Source of the DNA: Bacteroidetes bacterium 46-16
Lineage (GTDB): Bacteria > Bacteroidota > Bacteroidia > Chitinophagales > Chitinophagaceae
Assembly (NCBI GenBank): GCA_001897835.1
Contig: MKUN01000041.1
Coordinates: forward strand, 115,009 to 179,008
Reading direction: 5' to 3'
Length of the DNA: 64,000 nt
The notes beneath the pieces were generated by a model. That model did no database searches. It was given only the letters and a program-made list of their open reading frames with translations, and had not been told where the DNA came from. Position numbers and translations under genes: made by a program. Below, in pieces: positions 18,404-25,291 of this stretch. Every line of letters begins with the position of its first letter. Within the stretch, counting starts at the first letter, position 1.

Positions 18404-19744
18404 ATGAAAAAGCTGCTTTACCTTTTCCTGCTTACGGTAATATACATTCCCCATGCCGGGGCCCAGTTCAGCATAAGAGTTGTAAAGGATTCCGTATTCA
18501 TACCCTGGGAGATCATCTACGGCCCTGACGGCAAGATATGGATGGACCAGAAGAACGGTTATGTATGCACCGTGGACCCCGTAACCGGGGCCACAGATAC
18601 GCTATATCACCAGGCCAACACCGTGATACAGGGTGAAGGCGGCATGACAGGGATGGCCCTGGACCCGGATTTCCCGAATATACCTTATGTGTACATCGCA
18701 TACGAATACAAGCCCGACCCAAACCATTATTACGAACGGGTATCGCGCTACAGCTATGACGGCAGCACACTGACCGGGGAAACGGTACTGATAGACAGCA
18801 TAACAGGTGCCATGTATCACAATGGCTGCCGGATACTGATCGTTGGCGATAAACTCTTTATTACCACCGGCGATGCTACCGTGGGCAGCAATGCACAAGA
18901 CCTGCAATCAAAGAACGGGAAGATACTCCGCATCAACCTGGACGGCAGCATACCGGGCGATAACCCCATAGCTGGCAGCCCTGTATGGTGCTGGGGCCAG
19001 CGCAATGCGCAGGGGCTTACCTACGCCAATAACATATTATACAGCTCCATGCACGGGGATAATACCGATGACGAGATCAATTTTATCATGGAAGGGCGCA
19101 ATTACGGCTGGCCCACGGTAGAGGGCTACTGTGACCAGCCATCGGAAATGGCCTTCTGTACCGACTCGAACGTGGTGGAGCCCAAATATGCCTGGACCCC
19201 TACCATAGCGCCCTGCGGCATTGAATATTACAACCTGCCCATGTTCCCGGCATGGCAGAACTCTTTGCTACTGTGTACGCTTAAGGATACCACCCTGCAC
19301 CAGTTGCAGCTCAATGCCAGCCATGATTCTATAATGAGCGATACCCGGATATTGCTGCATTACGGCAGGCTCAGGGATATTTGTTTTTCGCCCGATGGCA
19401 AGGTGTACCTCTCGACCAGCAACAGCAATGCATCGGGCAGCGGGCCTTTTGTGGACCGTATCATAGAACTGTATGATTCTGCAACACATGTGAAGCCGCT
19501 CAGTTCGGTAAAAGAGCTCAGCCTGTACCCTAACCCTGCAAAGGAGTATGTGCATATCAAAGTCACAAATACAAATACGGGGTATTATGAGCTCCTCAAC
19601 CCCTTAGGACAAGTATTGCTCAAAGGGCAGCTTAAACAGGGGACAGGTAACATATCGATATCGACCATATCACGAGGCCTGTACTATATAAGGCTGATAG
19701 CAGATGACAGGCAAATATGTACCGGAAAAATATTGAAGGACTAA
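18404..19744 (+). CDS. Exported PQQ-dependent sugar dehydrogenase-like protein with T9SS sorting domain
   Basis: The 446-residue protein has a signal peptide (MKKLLYLFLLTVIYI..GAQ), a six-bladed propeller of the glucose/sorbosone dehydrogenase family (about 22-355; PGDNPIAGSPVWCWGQRNAQGL and NYGWPTVEGYCDQP are family motifs), and a C-terminal type IX secretion sorting domain (about 365-446) beginning LYPNPAKEYVHI. Homologues oxidise aldose sugars with PQQ; the cofactor and substrate here are assumed from the family. T9SS cargo would be at the cell surface or secreted. A promoter box lies 38 bases upstream. Confidence 0.9.
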   Translation: MKKLLYLFLLTVIYIPHAGAQFSIRVVKDSVFIPWEIIYGPDGKIWMDQKNGYVCTVDPVTGATDTLYHQANTVIQGEGGMTGMALDPDFPNIPYVYIAYEYKPDPNHYYERVSRYSYDGSTLTGETVLIDSITGAMYHNGCRILIVGDKLFITTGDATVGSNAQDLQSKNGKILRINLDGSIPGDNPIAGSPVWCWGQRNAQGLTYANNILYSSMHGDNTDDEINFIMEGRNYGWPTVEGYCDQPSEMAFCTDSNVVEPKYAWTPTIAPCGIEYYNLPMFPAWQNSLLLCTLKDTTLHQLQLNASHDSIMSDTRILLHYGRLRDICFSPDGKVYLSTSNSNASGSGPFVDRIIELYDSATHVKPLSSVKELSLYPNPAKEYVHIKVTNTNTGYYELLNPLGQVLLKGQLKQGTGNISISTISRGLYYIRLIADDRQICTGKILKD

Positions 19745-19757
19745 GCCTGTACTTATT

Positions 19758-19788
19758 TTTGGATAATCGGCCAGAAGTTTTATTTTTG
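19758..19788 (+). promoter_or_regulatory. Promoter of tRNA-Phe
   Basis: TTTG at 19758-19761, a 19-base spacer, then TATTTTTG at 19781-19788 followed by C. This is the complete Bacteroidota promoter (TTTG-N19-TAnnTTTG), about 15 bases before the tRNA. Confidence 0.8.
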
Positions 19789-19803
19789 CACTCCTTTACG
19801 GAT

Positions 19804-19876
19804 GGTGCGGTAGCTCAGTCGGTAGAGCAAAGGACTGAAAATCCTTGTGTCGCCGGTTCGATCCCGGCCCACACCA
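19804..19876 (+). tRNA. tRNA-Phe (GAA)
   Basis: It folds as a cloverleaf: acceptor 19804-19810 with 19869-19875, D-stem GCTC/GAGC, anticodon GAA at 19837-19839 in the loop CTGAAAA, and T-loop TTCGATC with stem GCCGG/CCGGC. CCA is not encoded. The acceptor stem has one mismatch, C5 (19808) opposite A68 (19871); the rest pairs. It serves as the integration site of the downstream element, whose integrase reads into it from the other strand. Confidence 0.93.
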
Positions 19877-21467
19877 CCCAAGCGGGAACATCTAATTTCA
19901 TATTAGAGTTCCCGCTTTCTTTTTGCCCTAAAGTCCTTTGCAGGCTTGAAATATAAGAAAATACCTCATTTACTTTTGGGGTTCGACACCCCTCTGTTTT
20001 TCGATTATAGTAGATACCGTCAGGAAATAGCAAAAATTGAAGTTCCTGTTTTCCTTTGTAATCGCTCAAATGCCACACTGTAGCGAGTTTTGAGGATAGG
20101 TTGATAGCCTTTTGTACGCAATTTTCAAGGTTCGACACCCTTGAACCTGTTTTTCCCAATGACACCTCCAATTCCTGTTGCTCCTCCTGTAATTTACCGG
20201 CATATTTGTCAAACATAGCCTTTGTGATTTCTTCCATCACAAACCTTTCTTCCAATCGTTCCAGCCTCTTCGTAACCTCTTCCAGTTCATTGTCGATGTG
20301 CGATCGTTGCAATTCTCCTTCTTCCGTAAGTTGATTATAAGTTGCTACAATCTGCTGACTAATGACATACCGGATGCCCTCATTTTCTATATTCAGAACA
20401 TATTGGTCAAGCATTTCCGCAAATGTCTTGTGTAGTTCGTCCGCCCGTTTGTTGCAGCAACATCCTTTAGTATTGCATTTATAGTAATACTGCTGATTTT
20501 TGTATGCCTTGTATGCACGTAGGAATTGGCCGCATTGTTCGCATTTAAGGAAGCGTTTCAATGGTATATCTTCATTTTCCGGCTCCATCGTATAACCGGA
20601 CTTATGTTTTCTTGCAAGAATACCATTGACCTTCAGAAATACTTCTTTTGATACCGCCTTTTCCTGAATACCTTCCAATATTCTTCCTTCAAGTGCTTTG
20701 TGAACAACAAGGCCGCAATAGAATGGATTACGCAACATATCTGAAACCCGTTGATTGGACAATTTAAGTCCCTTTCCCGCTAATTGGCTTCTTACATCTT
20801 CATTGGACATACCCATAGCCTTTAATTCAAAGGCATATTTGATGAGCTTCCCTTTTGCATTCAGTACGATCCTTTTGGGCTGCCCTTCACTGCGTACAAT
20901 ATCATATCCAAATGGAACAGAGGTACACCAGATACCGGCAAGCAATTTTTCCTTTACACCGGCCATACATTTTTCCCGGCGAAGCTGGTTGTCGTACTCA
21001 GAAAATATGAATTGTATGTTTTGCTGAAATCTCCCGCTCGGTGTACTCGCATCCGTAGGCTGTGTTACTGCAAACACGACAATCCCCTGCTTTTTTAGTT
21101 GGTCTGCTATATAAATAGCATTCGCACCGGATCGGCTAAACCTATCCACACTGTAAACAATGATGATGGATATTTTTTCCTTGCTCTTTTTTACGAAGGT
21201 CAGCATTCGGTTGAACTCTTTCCTTTCATCCGTCTTAGCACTTTCATAGGTTCCACCGAAAGACCCCATGATAGGTATCTTATTACGGGTAGCGTAAAGT
21301 TCGCAATCTTTTCTCTGTGTTTCGAGGCTCATACCCTTTGTTTGTTCCTTACTGGAAACACGGGTATAAATCACACATTTGGCATTCGATACTTTTTGTT
21401 TTATTTCTCCTTTGGCGAAAATGGAAAACGCCCGGAGTTTATCAGGTACCTCGTTTCCTATCATCAT
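19815..21467 (-). CDS. Large serine recombinase (integrase)
   Basis: A 550-residue site-specific recombinase. The N-terminal resolvase domain (about 28-170) contains the catalytic serine in YTRVSSKEQ and the arginine motif YSVDRFSRSGANA. A recombinase domain follows (about 190-290), then a zinc-ribbon domain with CEQCG ... CNTKGCCC (about 318-350) and a coiled-coil region (about 385-450). The family's conserved part ends near SLQRTLGQKESG. The last 35 or so residues are encoded by the tRNA terminator and the antisense strand of tRNA-Phe, so this tail probably exists only in the integrated state. Expression would be on the minus strand with the next two genes. Confidence 0.92.
   Translation of the reverse strand: MMIGNEVPDKLRAFSIFAKGEIKQKVSNAKCVIYTRVSSKEQTKGMSLETQRKDCELYATRNKIPIMGSFGGTYESAKTDERKEFNRMLTFVKKSKEKISIIIVYSVDRFSRSGANAIYIADQLKKQGIVVFAVTQPTDASTPSGRFQQNIQFIFSEYDNQLRREKCMAGVKEKLLAGIWCTSVPFGYDIVRSEGQPKRIVLNAKGKLIKYAFELKAMGMSNEDVRSQLAGKGLKLSNQRVSDMLRNPFYCGLVVHKALEGRILEGIQEKAVSKEVFLKVNGILARKHKSGYTMEPENEDIPLKRFLKCEQCGQFLRAYKAYKNQQYYYKCNTKGCCCNKRADELHKTFAEMLDQYVLNIENEGIRYVISQQIVATYNQLTEEGELQRSHIDNELEEVTKRLERLEERFVMEEITKAMFDKYAGKLQEEQQELEVSLGKTGSRVSNLENCVQKAINLSSKLATVWHLSDYKGKQELQFLLFPDGIYYNRKTEGCRTPKVNEVFSYISSLQRTLGQKESGNSNMKLDVPAWVVWAGIEPATQGFSVLCSTD
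19880..19924 (+). terminator. tRNA-Phe terminator
   Basis: A perfect arm AAGCGGGAAC/GTTCCCGCTT continues after one bulged base into TCTAAT/ATTAGA, with the loop TTCAT and a T-rich tail. It lies inside the reading frame of the antisense integrase. Confidence 0.88.
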
Positions 21468-21724
21468 GCTGCTTTCTTTTGTAGGTTTTTATTGAGATTA
21501 ATTGTTTTTGATTTTGTTTTGCTCTTTCTATTCGCCGTTTCTTTGGCATGAATAGTCACCACCGCCCTTGAGAAAATTTTGGCAGCCTCAATTATCGAGG
21601 CCAGCTCTTCGTCGCTGTGTGTTGCAAAGCAGGGCATATCCTTTAGTTCAGCTACCGTAACATCTTCTCTCCGTTTTGATGATGTCAGGAATGTGTTGAC
21701 GGGCATTAAGTTTTGTGACTTCAT
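21464..21724 (-). CDS. Small protein overlapping the integrase
   Basis: An 86-residue protein whose stop overlaps the integrase start by 4 bases (ATGA), which suggests translational coupling. It is helical in character with a basic C-terminal tail (ANRKSKTKSKTINLNKN). I do not recognise a domain. Given its location it may be a recombination directionality factor or integrase partner, but nothing in the sequence proves this. Confidence 0.6.
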   Translation of the reverse strand: MKSQNLMPVNTFLTSSKRREDVTVAELKDMPCFATHSDEELASIIEAAKIFSRAVVTIHAKETANRKSKTKSKTINLNKNLQKKAA

Positions 21725-21762
21725 AGTTGATTGAGATATTTATTTTTTAGTGCGGACGGAAA

Positions 21763-21957
21763 TCATTCGTCAAAGGCTTCTAACCTTTTGATTAATTCTT
21801 CATCTGTATCGTCACCTTTATAGTACCAAACGGTAATAGAAAGGCCAGCATCACCCAGAACGTGACCAATGCCATTTTGTAAATCACCTTCCTGTAGGAT
21901 TTTGGAAAAAGGGATAATATTTTCCAGGTTTACATAGAACTCTTTTGATTCTTTCAT
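21763..21957 (-). CDS. Small hypothetical protein
   Basis: A 64-residue acidic protein (MKESKEFYVNLENIIPF to EELIKRLEAFDE). It has no recognisable motif. It precedes the 86-residue gene by 38 bases on the same strand and is probably the first gene of the integrase operon. Confidence 0.5.
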   Translation of the reverse strand: MKESKEFYVNLENIIPFSKILQEGDLQNGIGHVLGDAGLSITVWYYKGDDTDEELIKRLEAFDE

Positions 21958-21985
21958 CTTTTTTGTTTTAGATTATTAGGTAATA

Positions 21986-22031
21986 AGGAACAACTATTTA
22001 TGTTCCTATTTGTTTCTTAAATACAAAGTTA
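21986..22031 (-). promoter_or_regulatory. Integrase-operon promoter box and operator-like inverted repeat
   Basis: The minus strand has TAACTTTG at 22031-22024 (TAnnTTTG), followed about 17 bases downstream by the inverted repeat AGGAACA-N8-TGTTCCT (21986-22007). The repeat lies just after the predicted transcript start, where it could be an operator or a leader hairpin. Confidence 0.45.
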
Positions 22032-22177
22032 ATGTATTGATTGTCAATGAATTAAGATATTTTTAAGACCCCTCAAAACAAATGATAAAACAAAGAATGG
22101 CAGAGTGTTGTGCAGGTGCCATGATGTTACAGAAAGGCGGCGTTAATTATAAAGCAGGTCACTAAGCCGTAATAGAA

Positions 22178-22414
22178 TTATGGGTTTGGTATTACCCTGG
22201 TGGGTAGTAGCTGCTCAATTTGTTTTACAGCACTACGCTGATAACGTTTGTTCAGGTTAATGCTCAGGCTTAGGGATAGAAACTGTTCATCATCGGTAAC
22301 ACTGTCCAATGAATAATTGATTTCATGGTCGATGATAAGCTGCAATGTTTTCATCACTGATTGTTGCGGGATACTAAAATGATAAGTGCGAAAAGGAATT
22401 AATGTTGCCTTCAT
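22178..22414 (-). CDS. Small hypothetical protein
   Basis: A 78-residue protein starting MKATLIPFRTYHFSIPQQSVMK. A longer start 22 codons upstream seems less likely because of its composition. The sequence alternates beta-like and helical stretches; no family is recognised. It reads towards the integrase operon but is separated from it by about 220 bases with a promoter box, so it is probably a separate unit. Confidence 0.45.
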   Translation of the reverse strand: MKATLIPFRTYHFSIPQQSVMKTLQLIIDHEINYSLDSVTDDEQFLSLSLSINLNKRYQRSAVKQIEQLLPTRVIPNP

Positions 22415-22515
22415 AGATATTGCCGGAATTAGATGTGAATAATGCCGAAAGATTATATTACTCCTTTCGGTTAAAGGCAATATTGAAGCAAATGCGTAGT
22501 GGCTTGTAAGAAGTT

Positions 22516-22551
22516 GTTAGTTGTTGTCAGCGGTTGTTATCCGTTGTCATT
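22516..22551 (+). repeat. Left arm of a 36-nt imperfect inverted repeat
   Basis: It matches the reverse complement of 24426-24461 at 31 of 36 positions. The best part is GTTGTCAGCGG-TGTTAT-CGTTGT (23 of 25). The two arms enclose the DUF4248 gene, the frameshifted gene and the iteron-like repeats. Confidence 0.7.
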
Positions 22552-22612
22552 ATATTTTGTAATGCAAGCCGGAAATTCCCGGATAAACCCGTAATAAACC
22601 TGTAGTAAAGAC

Positions 22613-22641
22613 GTAAAAAAAATGCACCATTACGGTGCATT
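22613..22641 (-). terminator. Minus-strand intrinsic terminator
   Basis: AATGCACC/GGTGCATT with a 5-base loop (22621-22641), followed on the minus strand by a run of T. It could end minus-strand transcripts from the frameshifted gene. Confidence 0.6.
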
Positions 22642-22746
22642 CAAGTATGACAAATGGGTACTGACAAATTTACTGTGTCATCCATTACACGGAAATGATA
22701 CATGAAATGTATTACAGAAATATTTTTGATAAAATTCCTGTTGACT

Positions 22747-22950
22747 ATGTTTGAAATAAGGTCATACACCAGAAAAGAACTGGCTATGCTATACTTCCCA
22801 AAATGCCTTCCTGCTGCTGCTTACATGAATTTCAGACGTTGGATGCTGGAACAGAAAAGTGCTGATGAATTACTGACAAAAATCCATCGCAAGAAAATAC
22901 TGTCTAAATCCGAAGTAAAAGAGATCGTTGATATTTTAGGTGAACCTTAA
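22747..22950 (+). CDS. DUF4248 family protein
   Basis: A 67-residue protein (MFEIRSYTRKELAMLYFP ...) that matches the DUF4248 pattern known from Bacteroidota mobile elements and phages: a helix with YTRKELA.LYFP, then AAYMNFRRWM and a final helix. The predicted form is a small helical DNA-binding-like domain, with no experimental role known to me. I choose the Met at 22747; the 15 codons before it are hydrophobic and unlike the family. Confidence 0.7.
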   Translation: MFEIRSYTRKELAMLYFPKCLPAAAYMNFRRWMLEQKSADELLTKIHRKKILSKSEVKEIVDILGEP

Positions 22951-22957
22951 TGATTCC

Positions 22958-24075
22958 CTACTTCCCTTCCACGTTATATAAGTGTCCCTTTATCCCACCG
23001 GTTGCATCTTTACCTACGAGTGTAGGCTGAATCCAGATCAGCTTCTTTTCCTTCAATCCCTGTCCGAAGGGTTGATTGCGCCAATGCCCGCGTCGCCAGT
23101 GTGAGGCAGTCGGATACGTTGATTCACTTTGTTGTTGCACCGGCCTTTTGTAAGTGGTTCCGACAAAGTTTATTTTAGAATAGCCAGACGATTTAATCTT
23201 CTCCCCAATCTGTTCCCTTTCCTTCCTGGTCTTGCCAAAACTCAGTTTTTTATTGAAGTTAAACGGAAGGCTATGCGGGTATTCCGTTTTAATATCCTGC
23301 TGGTCTTTGGGCAGGGACAAGTATAAAAGGCAATTAATGACCAGCTTGATGATCCGTTCAGAGAACTGCACTTTCTTATTATAAAAATCAAGGCGGTTAT
23401 CTGTGATCTCCTGGCTAACCGTTTCCGGCTCATCATCTGAAAATATCTCCAGCTTCCAGAACTCAATTTCATCCTGCAATGATTTCCCTATCGTGGTGAT
23501 TTGTGTTTTCTCATCGAAGTCCAGAGAAAAATCCCAAAAATTACCTTTATAAACTCCAGGTATGCCTGGCTTCACGCATTGACGGTATGCTTCCGTAAAA
23601 GAACCCGCAAACTGAAACTCCAGCCTGCTATGCCCGTTTTTAAAATGCGGGTTACTCGATACAAATACACCTTCGACTATTTCATGGGTTCCCTTATCCA
23701 ACTCTAACCGGAGCGGTAGCAACGAAATGTAGAAATATCCATAAGGCAACCTGATACTATCAATGCTGATTTGATCCACATCGGTACGATCCAACATTTC
23801 CAGTAAATCAGATGTGAATGAAAAGATGTTTTGCCCGGCGGTGAACCAATCATGCCAGTGCAGAAAATCTGTAAATTTCAGGTAATTGTCCCGCTTTTCT
23901 TCTTCTGAAAAATTGGTTTCCTGTCGTCTGGTGGTGTGTTGGCCATTTTCATAGTGCCATTGCAATTGCCCTAATACCTGGCCAATGTAACCTTCTTTAT
24001 CGCTTATCCACCTGCGAAGGTTCGTTCTTTATCTATCCGGTACGGATAGTAATAATATAGTTCTTGTTCGTTCAT
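22958..24075 (-). pseudogene. Frameshifted gene of unknown function
   Basis: The intact frame 22958-23965 (335 residues from a TTG) clearly continues upstream in codons reading RRWISDKEGYIGQVLGQ, but then meets a stop. In another frame, an ATG at 24075 gives MNEQELYYYYPYRIDKERTFAGG and a stop. Adding one base near 24013-24017 would join them as KERTF-RRWISDKEG. The original gene therefore spanned about 1.1 kb (about 370 residues) and has lost one base, or the base is a sequencing error. The protein is rich in aromatic residues; I recognise no domain. Confidence 0.65.
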
Positions 24076-24159
24076 ATATGGGGTAGTAGGTAAATCATAT
24101 CGGAAATAGCCATTTCCATTACTCCAGCAAAATTACATTTTTTCTTAGCGCCCAAATCC

Positions 24160-24378
24160 TTGTAGCATTTGTAGCAAAATGTTGCAAAACTGACATTACC
24201 CCTTTACTGCATTGGCTTTCGCCGGTTTTTTCTCTTGCTACAATCCTGAATCCCTGTAACCGTTTGTAGCAACCAAAACGAAAATCTTGCTACAAGTTGC
24301 TACAATTTGCTACAAGTTTTACAGCCGCAAAAACCTATTGAAACGCTTGTCCTTATTGGGCTGGAATGGTTGCTACAA
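24160..24378 (+). repeat. Iteron-like repeats TTGCTACAA / TTGTAGCAA
   Basis: Copies begin at 24160 (8 of 9 bases), 24169, 24235, 24264, 24287, 24297, 24307 and 24370. Those at 24160, 24169 and 24264 are inverted. The three at 24287-24315 are spaced exactly 10 bases, one helical turn. Confidence 0.8.
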
Positions 24379-24425
24379 ATTGCTCGGCGCAAAAACTGTA
24401 AAAAAACTAACAACCACTTACAACA

Positions 24426-24461
24426 AATTACAACGCATAACAGCCGCTGACAACTACTTAC
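24426..24461 (-). repeat. Right arm of the 36-nt imperfect inverted repeat
   Basis: Its reverse complement matches 22516-22551 at 31 of 36 positions. Confidence 0.7.
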
Positions 24462-24480
24462 AGCAGCCCTTTTGCGCAAC

Positions 24481-24540
24481 GTAACCTTTGCTCACACAAA
24501 CGGTATAAAGCCGGAATACAAACACAAAAGCAAAGGTTAC
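24481..24540 (+). promoter_or_regulatory. Candidate promoter and operator of the virion-gene run
   Basis: GTAACCTTTGC (24481-24491) and GCAAAGGTTAC (24530-24540) are perfect 11-bp inverted copies. The left arm includes AACCTTTG, one base from TAnnTTTG, so it may hold the -7 box. The right arm lies just before the first ATG (24545). A repressor could bridge the arms. Confidence 0.5.
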
Positions 24541-24544
24541 ACGC

Positions 24545-24787
24545 ATGGATTTTCAACCACATGATTCCGGGAATAACTTCCCTTTTTCCAAAGGAACAAC
24601 GCTATGGACGGTAGCCTTCAGTACAGTGGGCGGCGTTTATAAAGCGCAGGCATCGCCACGCCTGCTATTGGACGCATTGACTTTTGACGGCAGCGTTGCG
24701 GTAATGTCTTACGCTTTTCTGAGTGCCGTCGTTGGCTATTGCACCAAGAAAGGACTTGATTATTTATTCAAAAAATTCAAGAAGTAG
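24545..24787 (+). CDS. Small membrane protein, first gene of the virion-like run
   Basis: An 80-residue protein with one likely TM helix (about 48-66, SVAVMSYAFLSAVVGYCT) and a strongly basic C-terminus (KKGLDYLFKKFKK). No family is recognised. The next gene begins 3 bases after its stop. Small TM proteins of this kind are typical of viruses with an internal membrane; that reading comes from context. Confidence 0.65.
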   Translation: MDFQPHDSGNNFPFSKGTTLWTVAFSTVGGVYKAQASPRLLLDALTFDGSVAVMSYAFLSAVVGYCTKKGLDYLFKKFKK

Positions 24788-24790
24788 ATT

Positions 24791-25291
24791 ATGAACACAG
24801 TGGTGAAAGTCGGCATAGGCGTAGGTGCGTTCTTTATTGTGAATCGCATGTTGCAGCTCAATAAGCTGGCAGCAAACGTTACCGTGTCGCTTGCCAAAAT
24901 ACGTGTTCATAAAGTAAACCTTAGTGGCATTGAAATAGCAGCAACAGCAAAGATCAATAACCCTTCCAATGTGTCTGTCACTATCATTAACCCGGTGGTC
25001 AGGCTTTGGAACAACAAAGGTGCTTTGATCGCTGAAAGTCCTGCCACCGGTCAGAGTTTTCCTATAGCAGCTAACAGACAAAGCGAGGTCGGTGAAATCA
25101 GCCTGCCCTTATCCTGGACAACCATATTGCCGCTACTCGGCATCAAAGACATTGCCAGCCTTGTTGCACTGTTCGGCAAAGACGGCACGAAAGGGTTATT
25201 GAAATCTTTTAGCAGCCCTATCGCCATGACCGTGATTATGCAGGTAGAAGGGATGACCATTGAAACACCTAAAACCGTAATCAACAAGTGA
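24791..25291 (+). CDS. LEA type 2 (WHy domain)-like membrane-anchored protein
   Basis: A 166-residue protein with a short hydrophobic N-terminus (about 4-18) and a beta-sandwich domain resembling the LEA-2/WHy fold: KINNPSNVSVTIINPVVRLW is the typical Asn-Pro-containing strand pair. Such domains occur in stress proteins and pilus-associated proteins. It overlaps the next start by one base (TGATG). In this setting it may be a virion membrane or vertex protein. The similarity is judged by eye. Confidence 0.6.
   Translation: MNTVVKVGIGVGAFFIVNRMLQLNKLAANVTVSLAKIRVHKVNLSGIEIAATAKINNPSNVSVTIINPVVRLWNNKGALIAESPATGQSFPIAANRQSEVGEISLPLSWTTILPLLGIKDIASLVALFGKDGTKGLLKSFSSPIAMTVIMQVEGMTIETPKTVINK

Larger units (their letters stand above)
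24076..24544 (+). other. 469-base non-coding region with iteron-like repeats (candidate origin or control region)
   Basis: It contains eight copies of TTGCTACAA or its complement, one arm of a 36-nt inverted repeat and an 11-bp inverted repeat just before the virion-module genes. Short frames here translate repeats only. The density of repeats, the AT-rich start and the position between divergent genes suggest a replication origin and/or master control region of the element. Confidence 0.6.

Noticed and set aside
19717-19956. Plus-strand frame across tRNA-Phe
   Set aside because: It reads through the tRNA gene and terminator and has no family resemblance.
22082-22165. 27-codon plus-strand frame near the integrase operon
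   Set aside because: Too short to support without conservation or transcript data.
24287-24484. 65-codon frame in the iteron-like region
   Set aside because: It mainly translates the TTGCTACAA repeats, giving Leu-Gln-Val-Ala-Thr-like patterns.
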